From Sphingomonas sp. (GTDB taxonomy: Bacteria > Pseudomonadota > Alphaproteobacteria > Sphingomonadales > Sphingomonadaceae): a DNA stretch of 64,000 nt. The notes under the pieces are model-generated. The model was not told the origin of the DNA, ran no database searches, and saw nothing but the letters and a program-made list of their open reading frames with translations. The translations under genes were made by a program, and so were the position numbers. Shown piece after piece: positions 15,684 to 24,103 of the stretch. Position 1 is the stretch's first letter, and each line of letters opens with the position of its first letter. The stretch spans positions 310,001 through 374,000 of the forward strand of contig NZ_JANINP010000006.1 in assembly GCF_024508665.1 (NCBI RefSeq), read 5' to 3'.

Positions 15684-16384
15684 TCGATACTTGGATACCA
15701 GTCGGTGCCGCGCCCGGCAGGAATAGTATCTAGCACGTTCCATAAAGGCGACATTTCAGGCGCGCCGCGGGGATCCTGACCGGGATCCTGCGTGCCGCCC
15801 AGTTCCGATCCCCAGAAATGGCGGATCGTGCCGTCCGCATCCTTGGTGAACACATCGTAGGATGGCCAGTCGCCATCGTCGTGCCAGGCATTGTGGTCGC
15901 GGCCGAATGCCTCACTGGGATCGCTGTAGAGCGGCAGCCCGCGCCAGCCGCGTTCCTCGGCGAAATCGTAGAGCCGTTCCACTGGTGACCGCGCGATCAC
16001 CGCGAGCGCGACCTTCTGGCGCAAGTCGAGCGCGTTGGCCGCGAGTGCCCCGAGAAACTGCGTGCACATCGGGCATGGCCGCGCGCGCTCGGGGCCGAAC
16101 ATCCAGCAATAGGTGACAAGTGCGTCATGCCCCTCGAACAGGTCGGCCAGTCCAACCTCGCCGTCCTTGCCCCGGAAACGATAGTCCTTCGCGACCACCG
16201 GTCCGGGCGGTAACGCGCGGCGCTGGGCGGCGACCCGCTCGAGATGGCGGCGCAACTCGACCTCTTCGCCAAGCAGCTTCTTGCGCGCCGCTGCGTAATC
16301 GGCGCTTTCGCCCGGATAGGGACGATGCGCTTTCTCGGCTAGCTCGGTAGCGGAGGCCAGCAATGCCACGTCGGCGTCGGCCAT
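15674..16384 (-). CDS. DUF899 family thioredoxin-fold protein
   Basis: A 236-residue protein from ATG 16384 (MADADVALLASATELAEKAH). It has the DUF899 layout: N-terminal helix bundle with RKKLLGEEVELRRHLERVAA, a thioredoxin-like core starting GLADLFEGHDALVTYCWMFG, and the CPMC pair, a CxxC-like site. The frame is open upstream to 16846, antisense to the dehydrogenase, but without similarity. DUF899 proteins are predicted to be dithiol oxidoreductases of unknown substrate. Confidence 0.82.
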   Translation of the reverse strand: MADADVALLASATELAEKAHRPYPGESADYAAARKKLLGEEVELRRHLERVAAQRRALPPGPVVAKDYRFRGKDGEVGLADLFEGHDALVTYCWMFGPERARPCPMCTQFLGALAANALDLRQKVALAVIARSPVERLYDFAEERGWRGLPLYSDPSEAFGRDHNAWHDDGDWPSYDVFTKDADGTIRHFWGSELGGTQDPGQDPRGAPEMSPLWNVLDTIPAGRGTDWYPSIDYS

Positions 16385-16434
16385 ATTCCTCTCCTTTTCG
16401 CAGGTTAAATCCTGAAATCGGAGTCGCTTGTGTA

Positions 16435-17502
16435 TCAGCCGACGGTCGGATCGACCATGATCTTCACGTGGTTCTCGGGATCGCCGAGGTCGGTGAAGGC
16501 TTGCGCCACGCCGCCCAGATCGACCGTCCCGGTGATGATCCGCCCGACATTGATCGTTCCCTCGGCGATCTCGCCCAACGTGGCGGCGAACTCCTCGGGC
16601 GTGTAACCATAGACGAATTCGAGGTTGAGCTGTTTGGTGATCGCCATCGACGGGCGAAAGCTGTCGGGTTCCATGCACACACCGGCTACGACGATCTGCG
16701 CGCCGGGCGGGCAATCCTCGATGATCCGCTGCACCATGCCCGGCACGCCGACGCATTCGAAGATGATCGGCCGCGCGTGCGCTTTGCCCGCCATCCGGGC
16801 GATATGCGCCTCCGCCTCGGTCGCGGGAACGCCATAATCGGCCCATTTCCGGTGCGGGCCCTCGACCGCCGGATCGACCACGACGTCGGCGCCCATCCGC
16901 TCGGCCTCGGCGCGACGGCGGGGCGAGAAATCAGCGGCGATCACCGGTCCCTTGCCGGCGATCTTGAGCGCGGCGATGATCGCCAGCCCGACCGGGCCGC
17001 AGCCGATCACCAGCGACGCCGAGCCAGGTTCCAGCGCGGCCCTGGCGACGGCATGCGCGCCGACCGCGAACGGCTCGGTCAACGCGGCGAGATCGTCCGG
17101 CAGGCCGTTGGGCACTTCGAGCAGTAGCCGCTCATCGAGCAGCATCCGCTCGGCGAACCCGCCCGGCGCCGAGGGCGAATAGCCGACGGGGTGATAGCCT
17201 TTGGCGGAATTGGTGACGGGGACCGAAACTACACGCGTCCCGGGCTTTAGTCGGTGCGGCGTATCCGGGCCGTAATCGAGGATTTCGGCGCAGAATTCGT
17301 GCCCCATCACCATGTCGGGCAGCGGCCGCGGCCTCCCGCCCGAACGCTCGGCGACCATCTTGTCCATATGGTGGAGCGCATGGAGATCGGATCCGCAGAT
17401 CCCGCAACGCAGCGTGCGCACCAGCACTTGCCCCTTGTCGGGGGTCGGCTCGACAATCTCATCCAGCTCCAGCCGCTGCCTGCGCTTGACCACTGCCCGC
17501 AT
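16435..17502 (-). CDS. Zinc-dependent MDR alcohol dehydrogenase
   Basis: A 355-residue medium-chain dehydrogenase/reductase. The GroES domain has CGICGSDLHALHHMDKM with the catalytic zinc Cys, and GHEFCAEI with the His-Glu pair; the Rossmann fold has VIGCGPVGLAIIAALK. The four-Cys structural zinc loop of classical ADH is absent, and its place is taken by SPSAPGGFAERMLL-type sequence. The substrate cannot be inferred; relatives act on alcohols and diols. An AG-rich ribosome site precedes ATG 17502. Confidence 0.85.
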   Translation of the reverse strand: MRAVVKRRQRLELDEIVEPTPDKGQVLVRTLRCGICGSDLHALHHMDKMVAERSGGRPRPLPDMVMGHEFCAEILDYGPDTPHRLKPGTRVVSVPVTNSAKGYHPVGYSPSAPGGFAERMLLDERLLLEVPNGLPDDLAALTEPFAVGAHAVARAALEPGSASLVIGCGPVGLAIIAALKIAGKGPVIAADFSPRRRAEAERMGADVVVDPAVEGPHRKWADYGVPATEAEAHIARMAGKAHARPIIFECVGVPGMVQRIIEDCPPGAQIVVAGVCMEPDSFRPSMAITKQLNLEFVYGYTPEEFAATLGEIAEGTINVGRIITGTVDLGGVAQAFTDLGDPENHVKIMVDPTVG

Positions 17503-17550
17503 TGCGCTCTCCTCTTCCGTACCCTCTTTTCGAAAATACGGATGGCGCGG

Positions 17551-18549
17551 TCAATCGTCTTCGTCTTCATACCCGACCAGCGCCAGCGCTCGCGCCTTGA
17601 TCTGCCGGGTCTCGCACCAATGGATCAACGCATCTTCGCGACCATGGGTCACCCATACCTCTTTGGGCGCGATCTCGATCAGCGTTTCCGTCAACTCATC
17701 CCAGTCGGCGTGGTCGGACAGGATTAGCGGCAGCTCGACCAGCTTCTGCCGCGCGCGCTGGCGAACGCGCATCCAGCCTGACGCCATCGCGGTGATCGGA
17801 TCGGGTAGGCGCCGCGACCAGCGGTCGTTGAGCGCGCCCGGCGGACATAAAACGATCCGCCCCTGCAACTCCGCCTTGGCCACCCCGGTCGCGGGTCGCA
17901 GCTCGCCGAGATCGACGCCCAGTTCGCCATAAAGATCGCACAACCGCTGCAAGGCGCCGTGAATGTAGATCGGATCGTCGAACCCCATGTCGCGCAATTC
18001 GCGGATCACGCGCTGCGCCTTGCCCAGGGCATAGGCTCCTACCAGCACGCAACGATCGGGATTGGCGCGCGACGCCGCCAGCAATTTGTCGATCTCGTCA
18101 TGCGTCTCGGGATGGCGGAAGACCGGTAGTCCGAACGTCGCCTCGGTCACGAATACATCGCATTTGACGGGCACGAACCGCGCGCAGGTGGGGTCGGCAC
18201 GGCGTTTGTAATCGCCCGATACGACGATCGTTTCGCCGCGATGCCTGAGCACGATCTGCGCCGATCCCAGTACATGGCCGGCGGGCACGAATTCGACCTC
18301 GACCCCGCCCATGTCGCGGGGTTCGCCATAGCCCACCGCGTGCCCGGCCTGCGGTCCGTAGCGCGTCTCCATGATCGCCAGCGTCTCGGGTGTGGCCCAT
18401 ACCGCCTCATGGCCGCCGCGGGCATGATCGGCATGACCGTGCGTCACCAGCGCGCGCGGGCTGGGCACCGACGGATCGATCCAGACATCGGCCGGCGCCA
18501 CATAGATCCCCTGCGGATGGGGCGTGATCCAGTCGCCGAGCTTGGTCAT
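17551..18549 (-). CDS. Ligase-associated MBL-fold exonuclease
   Basis: A 332-residue protein from ATG 18549 (MTKLGDWITPHPQGIYVAPA); an upstream in-frame Met exists. The metallo-beta-lactamase motif HGHADHARGG, the GDYKRR segment, and a beta-CASP/RNA-processing-like C-terminal half place it in the SNM1/YSH1-related family called ligase-associated DNA damage response exonuclease. Divergent from a small hypothetical gene, with the DEXH helicase beyond. The matching ATP-dependent ligase is at 3871-5454, an unusual split. Confidence 0.88.
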   Translation of the reverse strand: MTKLGDWITPHPQGIYVAPADVWIDPSVPSPRALVTHGHADHARGGHEAVWATPETLAIMETRYGPQAGHAVGYGEPRDMGGVEVEFVPAGHVLGSAQIVLRHRGETIVVSGDYKRRADPTCARFVPVKCDVFVTEATFGLPVFRHPETHDEIDKLLAASRANPDRCVLVGAYALGKAQRVIRELRDMGFDDPIYIHGALQRLCDLYGELGVDLGELRPATGVAKAELQGRIVLCPPGALNDRWSRRLPDPITAMASGWMRVRQRARQKLVELPLILSDHADWDELTETLIEIAPKEVWVTHGREDALIHWCETRQIKARALALVGYEDEDD

Positions 18550-18610
18550 CACGCCAATATGGCGCGACGAGCGTTCCTGTTCCATCTTGCCCGCAAATAA
18601 GGAGGAACGG

Positions 18611-19288
18611 ATGCGGGAATCGACGATCAATCAGCGGCTTGATCGCCTTGAACGGACGGTCAGACGGCAGCGCCTGATGCTGGGCGCGGTGGGGCTGGGC
18701 GGCGCGGCGGCGTTGTCGATGGCGCTTGCGCCTGCCGCGCCCGGGACGATCGAGGCGCAAGCAATCCGCATCGTCGATGCCTCTGGCAAGCCGCGCATCC
18801 TGATCGGCGCGCCGCCGCCTGCCGACGGCCGCCAGCGCAAAGACGCCGGGACCGCATCGATCGTGGTGCTCGGCCCCGACGGCGCGGATCGCCTGGTGCT
18901 TGGCGAGGAGCCGCCGGTGCTGGTCGACGGCAAGACCTACCCGCGGATCGCCGACGCTTATGGCCTGCTGATCCACGATGCCAAGGGCAATGAACGCGGT
19001 GGGTTCAGCTTCCTCGACAATGGCCGTGCCATCCTGTCGCTCGATCGGCCGGGCGGAGACGCGGTCTTGCTCACTGCCAACGACAAGACCGGCTTCGCCG
19101 GGCTGGTCGTCAATTACCAGAACCCGTTGGGCAAATATGCCGAGGGGCTGCGGATGGGGACGCAAGCCGACACCGTCTGGTTGTCGCTCCAGGATCGCGC
19201 CGAGGGTGAGCGCGCCAGGCTAGCGGTCGACGGCAGGGCGGCGCCAAAACTGATCACGCGGGCAGCGGGCGCGCCGCCGGCGCCATAG
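18611..19288 (+). CDS. Conserved hypothetical protein with N-terminal anchor and beta-repeats
   Basis: A 225-residue protein from ATG 18611, with GGAGG just ahead. A basic coiled-coil-like N-terminus (INQRLDRLERTVRRQRLM) precedes one membrane segment (LGAVGLGGAAALSMALAP), and the rest is extracytoplasmic. The ectodomain has repeated strand-turn units: IRIVDASGKPRILIG, IVVLGPDGADRLVLG and LLIHDAKGNERGGFS. Each runs hydrophobic strand, D/P-x-x-G turn, then R and a hydrophobic strand, suggesting a beta-solenoid or propeller-like stack. Function unknown. It is inserted between the exonuclease and helicase of the ligase-associated set. Confidence 0.7.
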   Translation: MRESTINQRLDRLERTVRRQRLMLGAVGLGGAAALSMALAPAAPGTIEAQAIRIVDASGKPRILIGAPPPADGRQRKDAGTASIVVLGPDGADRLVLGEEPPVLVDGKTYPRIADAYGLLIHDAKGNERGGFSFLDNGRAILSLDRPGGDAVLLTANDKTGFAGLVVNYQNPLGKYAEGLRMGTQADTVWLSLQDRAEGERARLAVDGRAAPKLITRAAGAPPAP

Positions 19289-19321
19289 CGTGATCGGCGG
19301 CTCGCACCCTATATCCGTCGG

Positions 19322-21730
19322 GTGAGTTCTCTCCCTCAGCCCTTGACCGACTGGTTCGCCGAACGTGGGTGGCGGCCGCGGCGGCATCAGTTGGAGATGC
19401 TCGACGCCGCGCGCGCCGGGCATCACGCGCTGCTGGTCGCGGCGACCGGCGCCGGCAAGACGCTCGCCGGGTTCCTGCCCACCCTGGCCGAATTGATAGA
19501 ATCTCCGAGTGAGGGCCTCCACACGCTCTATGTCTCGCCGCTCAAGGCCCTCGCGGTCGACGTGCAGCGCAACCTGTTGACGCCGATCGAAGAAATGGGG
19601 GTCGATATCCGCGTCGAGACGCGCACCGGCGATACGCCGAGCGACCGCAAGGCGCGCCAGCGCGTGCGGCCGCCGCAGATCCTGTTGACCACACCCGAAT
19701 CGCTGTCGCTGCTGCTCAGCTATCCCGACAGCTTCCTGATGTTCGCTGGACTCAAGCGGGTGGTGGTCGACGAAGTCCACGCTTTCGCCAGCGGCAAGCG
19801 CGGCGACCTTTTGTCGCTGTGCATGGCGCGGCTCCAGCGGATCGCGCCGGACATGCGCCGCGCCGCGCTTTCGGCGACCGTCGCGGATCCCGACGCCTAT
19901 CGCGCCTGGCTCGCGCCCGATGGCGATATCGACAGGGTCGACCTCGTGCTCGGCGAGCCCGGTGCCGAGCCCGACATCGCCATCCTGCTCCCGGAGGGAC
20001 GTGTTCCCTGGGCTGGCCACTCGGGGCGTTACGCCGCCGAACAGGTGATGGCGGAGATCGAGACCCACCGCACCACGATCGTCTTCTGCAACACGCGCAG
20101 CCTGGCCGAGTTGATTTTCCAGGATTTGTGGAAGGTGAACCTGATGTCGCTGCCGATCGGCGTGCATCACGGCAGCCTGTCGAAAGAAGCGCGGCGCAAG
20201 GTCGAAAGCGCGATGGCCGCGGGTCAGTTGCGCGCCTTGGTCGCCACCGCCAGTCTCGACCTCGGCGTCGACTGGGGCGATGTCGATTGCGTGATCCAGA
20301 TGGGCGCGCCCAAGGGATCGTCGCGCCTGCTCCAGCGGATCGGCCGCGCCAATCACCGCCTCGACGAATCGAGCGAGGCGATCATCGTTCCGGGCAATCG
20401 CTTCGAATATCTCGAAGCACGCGCGGCGATCGACGCGGTCGAGATGGGCGAACTCGACAACGAGCCCTTCCGACCGGGCGCGCTCGACGTGCTCGCGCAA
20501 CACGTCATGGCCTGCGCCTGCGCCGCGCCATTCCAGGGCGTCGAGATGCTGAGCGAAGTGCAAGGCGCGCTGCCTTATTCGGCGCTCGATGCGGAGACGT
20601 TCGAGCGCGTGCTCGGCTTCATCCGCGACGGGGGATACGCCCTGCGCGCCTATGATCGCTTCAAGCGGCTGACGCAGGAGCCCGACGGGACGTGGCGTGT
20701 CAGCCACCCGCGTTTCGTCCAGCAGCATCGCCTCAATGCCGGGATCATCGTCGAGGCGGCGATGCTCAACGTGCGGTTCAAGAACGGCCGCCTGCTCGGC
20801 AAGGTTGAGGAAAGCTTTGCCGCCACTTTGTCGAACGGCGATACCTTCTTCTTCGCCGGAATGAGCTGCGAGGTGATCCGGATCGATACCGAAGATGTGC
20901 TGGTCCGCGCTTCGACTCGGCCGGCGCGGATCCCGACCTATGGCGGCGCGCGCATGCCGATCTCGACTCACCTTGCCGATCGCGTGCGCGGCTTCCTCGC
21001 ACATCCCGAGGAATGGGCGCGATTCCCCGATGATGTACGCGAGTGGCTCGAAGTGCAGTCCTACCGGTCGCGCCTGCCCGAACCCGGGCAATTGCTGATC
21101 GAGACCTTTCCGCGGGACGGCCGCCAGTACATGGTCGCCTATAGTTTCGAGGGCTGGAACGCGCACCAGTCGCTCGGCATGTTGCTCACCCGGCGGATGG
21201 AGACGCAGGGACTGAAACCGCTGGGATTCGTCGCCAGCGACTATGCCATCGGCTGCTATTCGCTCGATCCGGTAACCGATCCGGCCAGTCTGTTCTCGCC
21301 CGATATCCTCGAGCACGAATTCGTCGATTGGGTGCAGCAATCGCATCTGCTCAAGCGCGCCTTTCGCGAGGTCGCGGTGATCGGCGGTCTGGTCGAGCGC
21401 CAGCATCCCGGCAAGCGCAAGACCGGCAAGCAGGTCACCTTCTCGACCGACCTGATCTATGACGTGCTGCGCAAATACGAGCCCGGCCATCTGCTGCTTC
21501 AGGCCGCTTGGGCCGATGCCCGCGCACGGATGACCGATGTCGGGCGCCTCGCCGATCTCCTCGACCGCGCCGGTAACACGATGTTGCACGTGACGCTCGA
21601 CCGCGTATCGCCGCTGGCGGTCCCGGTGCTGACGCTGATCGGGCGAGAGAATGTCGCGACTGGCCTCGCCGACGATGCACTGCTGTCGGAAGCGGAGAGC
21701 CTCGCGCAAGAGGCGATGCGGCTCGACTAG
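19322..21730 (+). CDS. Ligase-associated DEXH-box (Lhr-core) helicase
   Basis: An 802-residue helicase starting at GTG 19322 (MSSLPQPLTDWFAERGWRPR). It has motif I ATGAGKTLAGF, motif Ia SPLKALAVD, motif II VDEVHAF, motif III LSATV, and motif VI QRIGRANH; the long C-terminus after about 430 matches the Lhr-core winged-helix and core domains. Length and the opening WFAERGW-RRHQLEML match the ligase-associated DNA damage response helicases. It probably unwinds DNA 3'-5' in a repair complex with the ligase and MBL exonuclease. The usual fourth partner, PdeM, is not downstream; an aspartyl protease is. Confidence 0.92.
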   Translation: MSSLPQPLTDWFAERGWRPRRHQLEMLDAARAGHHALLVAATGAGKTLAGFLPTLAELIESPSEGLHTLYVSPLKALAVDVQRNLLTPIEEMGVDIRVETRTGDTPSDRKARQRVRPPQILLTTPESLSLLLSYPDSFLMFAGLKRVVVDEVHAFASGKRGDLLSLCMARLQRIAPDMRRAALSATVADPDAYRAWLAPDGDIDRVDLVLGEPGAEPDIAILLPEGRVPWAGHSGRYAAEQVMAEIETHRTTIVFCNTRSLAELIFQDLWKVNLMSLPIGVHHGSLSKEARRKVESAMAAGQLRALVATASLDLGVDWGDVDCVIQMGAPKGSSRLLQRIGRANHRLDESSEAIIVPGNRFEYLEARAAIDAVEMGELDNEPFRPGALDVLAQHVMACACAAPFQGVEMLSEVQGALPYSALDAETFERVLGFIRDGGYALRAYDRFKRLTQEPDGTWRVSHPRFVQQHRLNAGIIVEAAMLNVRFKNGRLLGKVEESFAATLSNGDTFFFAGMSCEVIRIDTEDVLVRASTRPARIPTYGGARMPISTHLADRVRGFLAHPEEWARFPDDVREWLEVQSYRSRLPEPGQLLIETFPRDGRQYMVAYSFEGWNAHQSLGMLLTRRMETQGLKPLGFVASDYAIGCYSLDPVTDPASLFSPDILEHEFVDWVQQSHLLKRAFREVAVIGGLVERQHPGKRKTGKQVTFSTDLIYDVLRKYEPGHLLLQAAWADARARMTDVGRLADLLDRAGNTMLHVTLDRVSPLAVPVLTLIGRENVATGLADDALLSEAESLAQEAMRLD

Positions 21731-21799
21731 TTTCAGGACTGGTCTCCGGGGGCGTATTATCCGCTTTGTACACGTCCGAAACGGGCGTATGATCCGGAC

Positions 21800-22786
21800 A
21801 TGCGCGGGTTCATTCCCCTGCTGACGATGAGCGCCGTCGCTCTGGCTGCATCGAGCCTGGCCGCGCAGCAGATTGCAGCGCCCGCGCCTGTCGCCGCCCC
21901 CCAACCGCCCTCCGCCGCTGCCAGCGCCAGCCTGGATATCCTCAATTTCCGTGAGCGCAGCGACAGGATGACCGTGCCGGTACTGATCGGCGCGCACGGA
22001 CCGTTTCCGTTCGTTGTCGATACCGGCGCCGAGCGGTCGGTGGTCTCGCGTGAATTGGCCGGATTTCTAAAACTGCCCCTTGGACAACCGGCGCGGGTGT
22101 TCGATTTCACCGGCCCGGCCGACGTCGCCACGGTCAAGGTGCCGTCGTTGAGCGCGGGCGCGCTCGGCACCAGCGGCATGGAAGCGCCGCAGCTATTGAT
22201 GGCCGATATCGGCGCGCCCGGCATGTTGGGCATCGATGCGCTTCAGGGCCAATCCATCGTACTGGATTTCTACCGGAAGCGAATGGTTCTGAAACGTGCG
22301 CGCCGGCACGCATCGGGCGACGTCGTCATATCGGCGCGATCGCGTACTGGGCAGCTGATCGTGACAAAGGCCTGGTTCAACGGCCAACCGATCGCCGTGG
22401 TCATCGATACTGGATCGTGGCTCAGCGTGGGCAACAGCGCGATGCTCAGGCTCGCCAAGCGAGCTCCCCGTTCTTACGGTCCGATTGTCGTTACGGCTGT
22501 GACTGGCCGCTCATTCACCTCTGATTTCGTGACGGTCAGCGACGTGCGGGTTGGTTCTGTCAACTTCAACAATTTCGGCATGGTGTTCGCCGATGTGCCG
22601 CCATTCGGCCGTTTCGGATTGCGCGATAAGCCGGCGCTCATCCTTGGCATGAGTTCGCTTAAGCTTTTCAGTCGGGTAGAGCTCGATTTCGTCAACCGGG
22701 AAGTCGGCTTCACGATGGCGCACAAGGGAATAGACGTACACGATACGTGCCGCACCAGCGCGGCATGCCGAAGTATCAGAACTTAG
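21800..22786 (+). CDS. Secreted two-domain retropepsin-like aspartyl protease
   Basis: A 328-residue protein with a signal peptide (MRGFIPLLTMSAVALAASSL, cleavage near AQQ) and an Ala/Pro linker to about 42. Two pepsin-like lobes follow: D74-T-G (FVVDTGAERS) with GMLGIDALQG closing lobe 1, and D203-T-G (VVIDTGSWLS) with LILGMSSLKLF closing lobe 2. Two DTG motifs in one chain suggest an intramolecular pseudodimer. A basic stretch (LKRARRHASGD) joins the lobes. Periplasmic or secreted. The C-terminus has two Cys that could pair. Confidence 0.8.
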   Translation: MRGFIPLLTMSAVALAASSLAAQQIAAPAPVAAPQPPSAAASASLDILNFRERSDRMTVPVLIGAHGPFPFVVDTGAERSVVSRELAGFLKLPLGQPARVFDFTGPADVATVKVPSLSAGALGTSGMEAPQLLMADIGAPGMLGIDALQGQSIVLDFYRKRMVLKRARRHASGDVVISARSRTGQLIVTKAWFNGQPIAVVIDTGSWLSVGNSAMLRLAKRAPRSYGPIVVTAVTGRSFTSDFVTVSDVRVGSVNFNNFGMVFADVPPFGRFGLRDKPALILGMSSLKLFSRVELDFVNREVGFTMAHKGIDVHDTCRTSAACRSIRT

Positions 22787-22845
22787 TATCTCAATAGCTG
22801 ACGCAGGTCAGTGACACACTGGGTTGGAGAACATATAAGGAACAA

Positions 22846-24093
22846 GTGGCCCAGCTCGACACGCGTCAGAAACTCGAAATCCTCGCCGATGCCGCCAAGT
22901 ACGATGCCTCGTGCGCGTCCTCGGGATCGGTCAAGCGCGATTCGCGTGGCGGCAAGGGGATCGGGTCGACCGACCAGGGCATGGGCATCTGCCACGCCTA
23001 CGCGCCCGACGGTCGCTGTATCTCGTTACTCAAGATTCTGCTGACCAACAGCTGCGTGTTCGATTGCCATTATTGTATCAATCGGAAGAGCTCGAACGTC
23101 CGCCGCGCGCGCTTCACCACTGATGAAGTGGTCCAGCTCACACTCGCTTTCTACCGGCGCAATTACATCGAGGGCCTATTCCTCTCCTCGGGTATTATCC
23201 GCTCGTCCGATTACACGATGGAACAGATCGTCGAAGTGGCGCGCAGCCTGCGTGAGGATCACGATTTTCGCGGCTACATTCACCTCAAGACCATTCCCGA
23301 TGCCGATCCCGAACTGGTCCATCGCGCCGGGCTCCACGCCGATCGCGTCTCGATCAATGTCGAACTGCCGACCCGTGCCGGGCTCGAACGGCTTGCGCCC
23401 GAAAAGGACGCGACGCGGATCGAAGGCGCCATGGCGGGGATGAAGCGCGACATCGTCGATGCCGACGACGCCACCCGCCGCTACAAATCCGCGCCGCGCT
23501 TCGCGCCCGCCGGCCAGTCGACCCAGATGATCGTGGGCGCCGACGCCGCGACCGACCGCGACATCGTCACGCGCGCTGCGGGCCTCTACGGCAAGTTCGG
23601 CCTCCGCCGCGTCTATTATTCGGCATTTTCGCCGATCCCCGACGCCAGCGCGGTGCTGCCGTTGAAGCGCCCGCCGCTGATGCGCGAGCATCGGCTCTAC
23701 CAGTCCGACTGGCTGATGCGCTTCTACGATTACAAGCCCGACGAGGTTGCAGCCGCGGCCGACGACTCCACCGGCATGATGCCGCTCGACATCGACCCCA
23801 AGCTCGCTTGGGCGCTCAAGTTCCGCGATCGCTTTCCGGTAGACGTCAACCGTGCCCCGCGCGAGGCACTATTGCGTGTGCCGGGACTCGGTACGCGCGC
23901 GGTCGATCGCATCCTCGCCGCGCGGCAATGGCGGCGGCTCGCGCTCGCCGATATCGGCCGGCTGACCGTCTCGGTGGCGAAGGTCCGTCCGTTCCTGATC
24001 GCCAGCGACTGGAAACCGGTCGCCCTCGCCGACAAGGCGGATCTTCGCGCGCTCGTCGCGCCCAAGCCGAAGCAGATGGAGCTGTTCGGTTGA
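22846..24093 (+). CDS. UDG-linked radical SAM protein (putative DNA modification/repair)
   Basis: A 415-residue protein starting GTG 22846 with AAGGA upstream. The radical SAM cluster motif CVFDCHYC (CxxxCxxC) is followed by SSGIIRSSDYTMEQIVEVAR, and the C-terminal 100 residues carry a helix-hairpin-helix (LLRVPGLGTRAVDRIL) that would bind DNA. This matches the family that sits beside UDG-like proteins. The next gene, 10 bp on, is the UdgX fusion, so the pair is intact. The chemistry and substrate are undescribed; a DNA or RNA base modification or repair is the usual proposal. Confidence 0.9.
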   Translation: MAQLDTRQKLEILADAAKYDASCASSGSVKRDSRGGKGIGSTDQGMGICHAYAPDGRCISLLKILLTNSCVFDCHYCINRKSSNVRRARFTTDEVVQLTLAFYRRNYIEGLFLSSGIIRSSDYTMEQIVEVARSLREDHDFRGYIHLKTIPDADPELVHRAGLHADRVSINVELPTRAGLERLAPEKDATRIEGAMAGMKRDIVDADDATRRYKSAPRFAPAGQSTQMIVGADAATDRDIVTRAAGLYGKFGLRRVYYSAFSPIPDASAVLPLKRPPLMREHRLYQSDWLMRFYDYKPDEVAAAADDSTGMMPLDIDPKLAWALKFRDRFPVDVNRAPREALLRVPGLGTRAVDRILAARQWRRLALADIGRLTVSVAKVRPFLIASDWKPVALADKADLRALVAPKPKQMELFG

Positions 24094-24103
24094 GGGGATT
24101 CTG

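Noticed and set aside
15674..16846. DUF899 protein extended to 390 residues
   Set aside because: The added N-terminal part is antisense to the MDR dehydrogenase and lacks similarity; ATG 16384 fits the family start.
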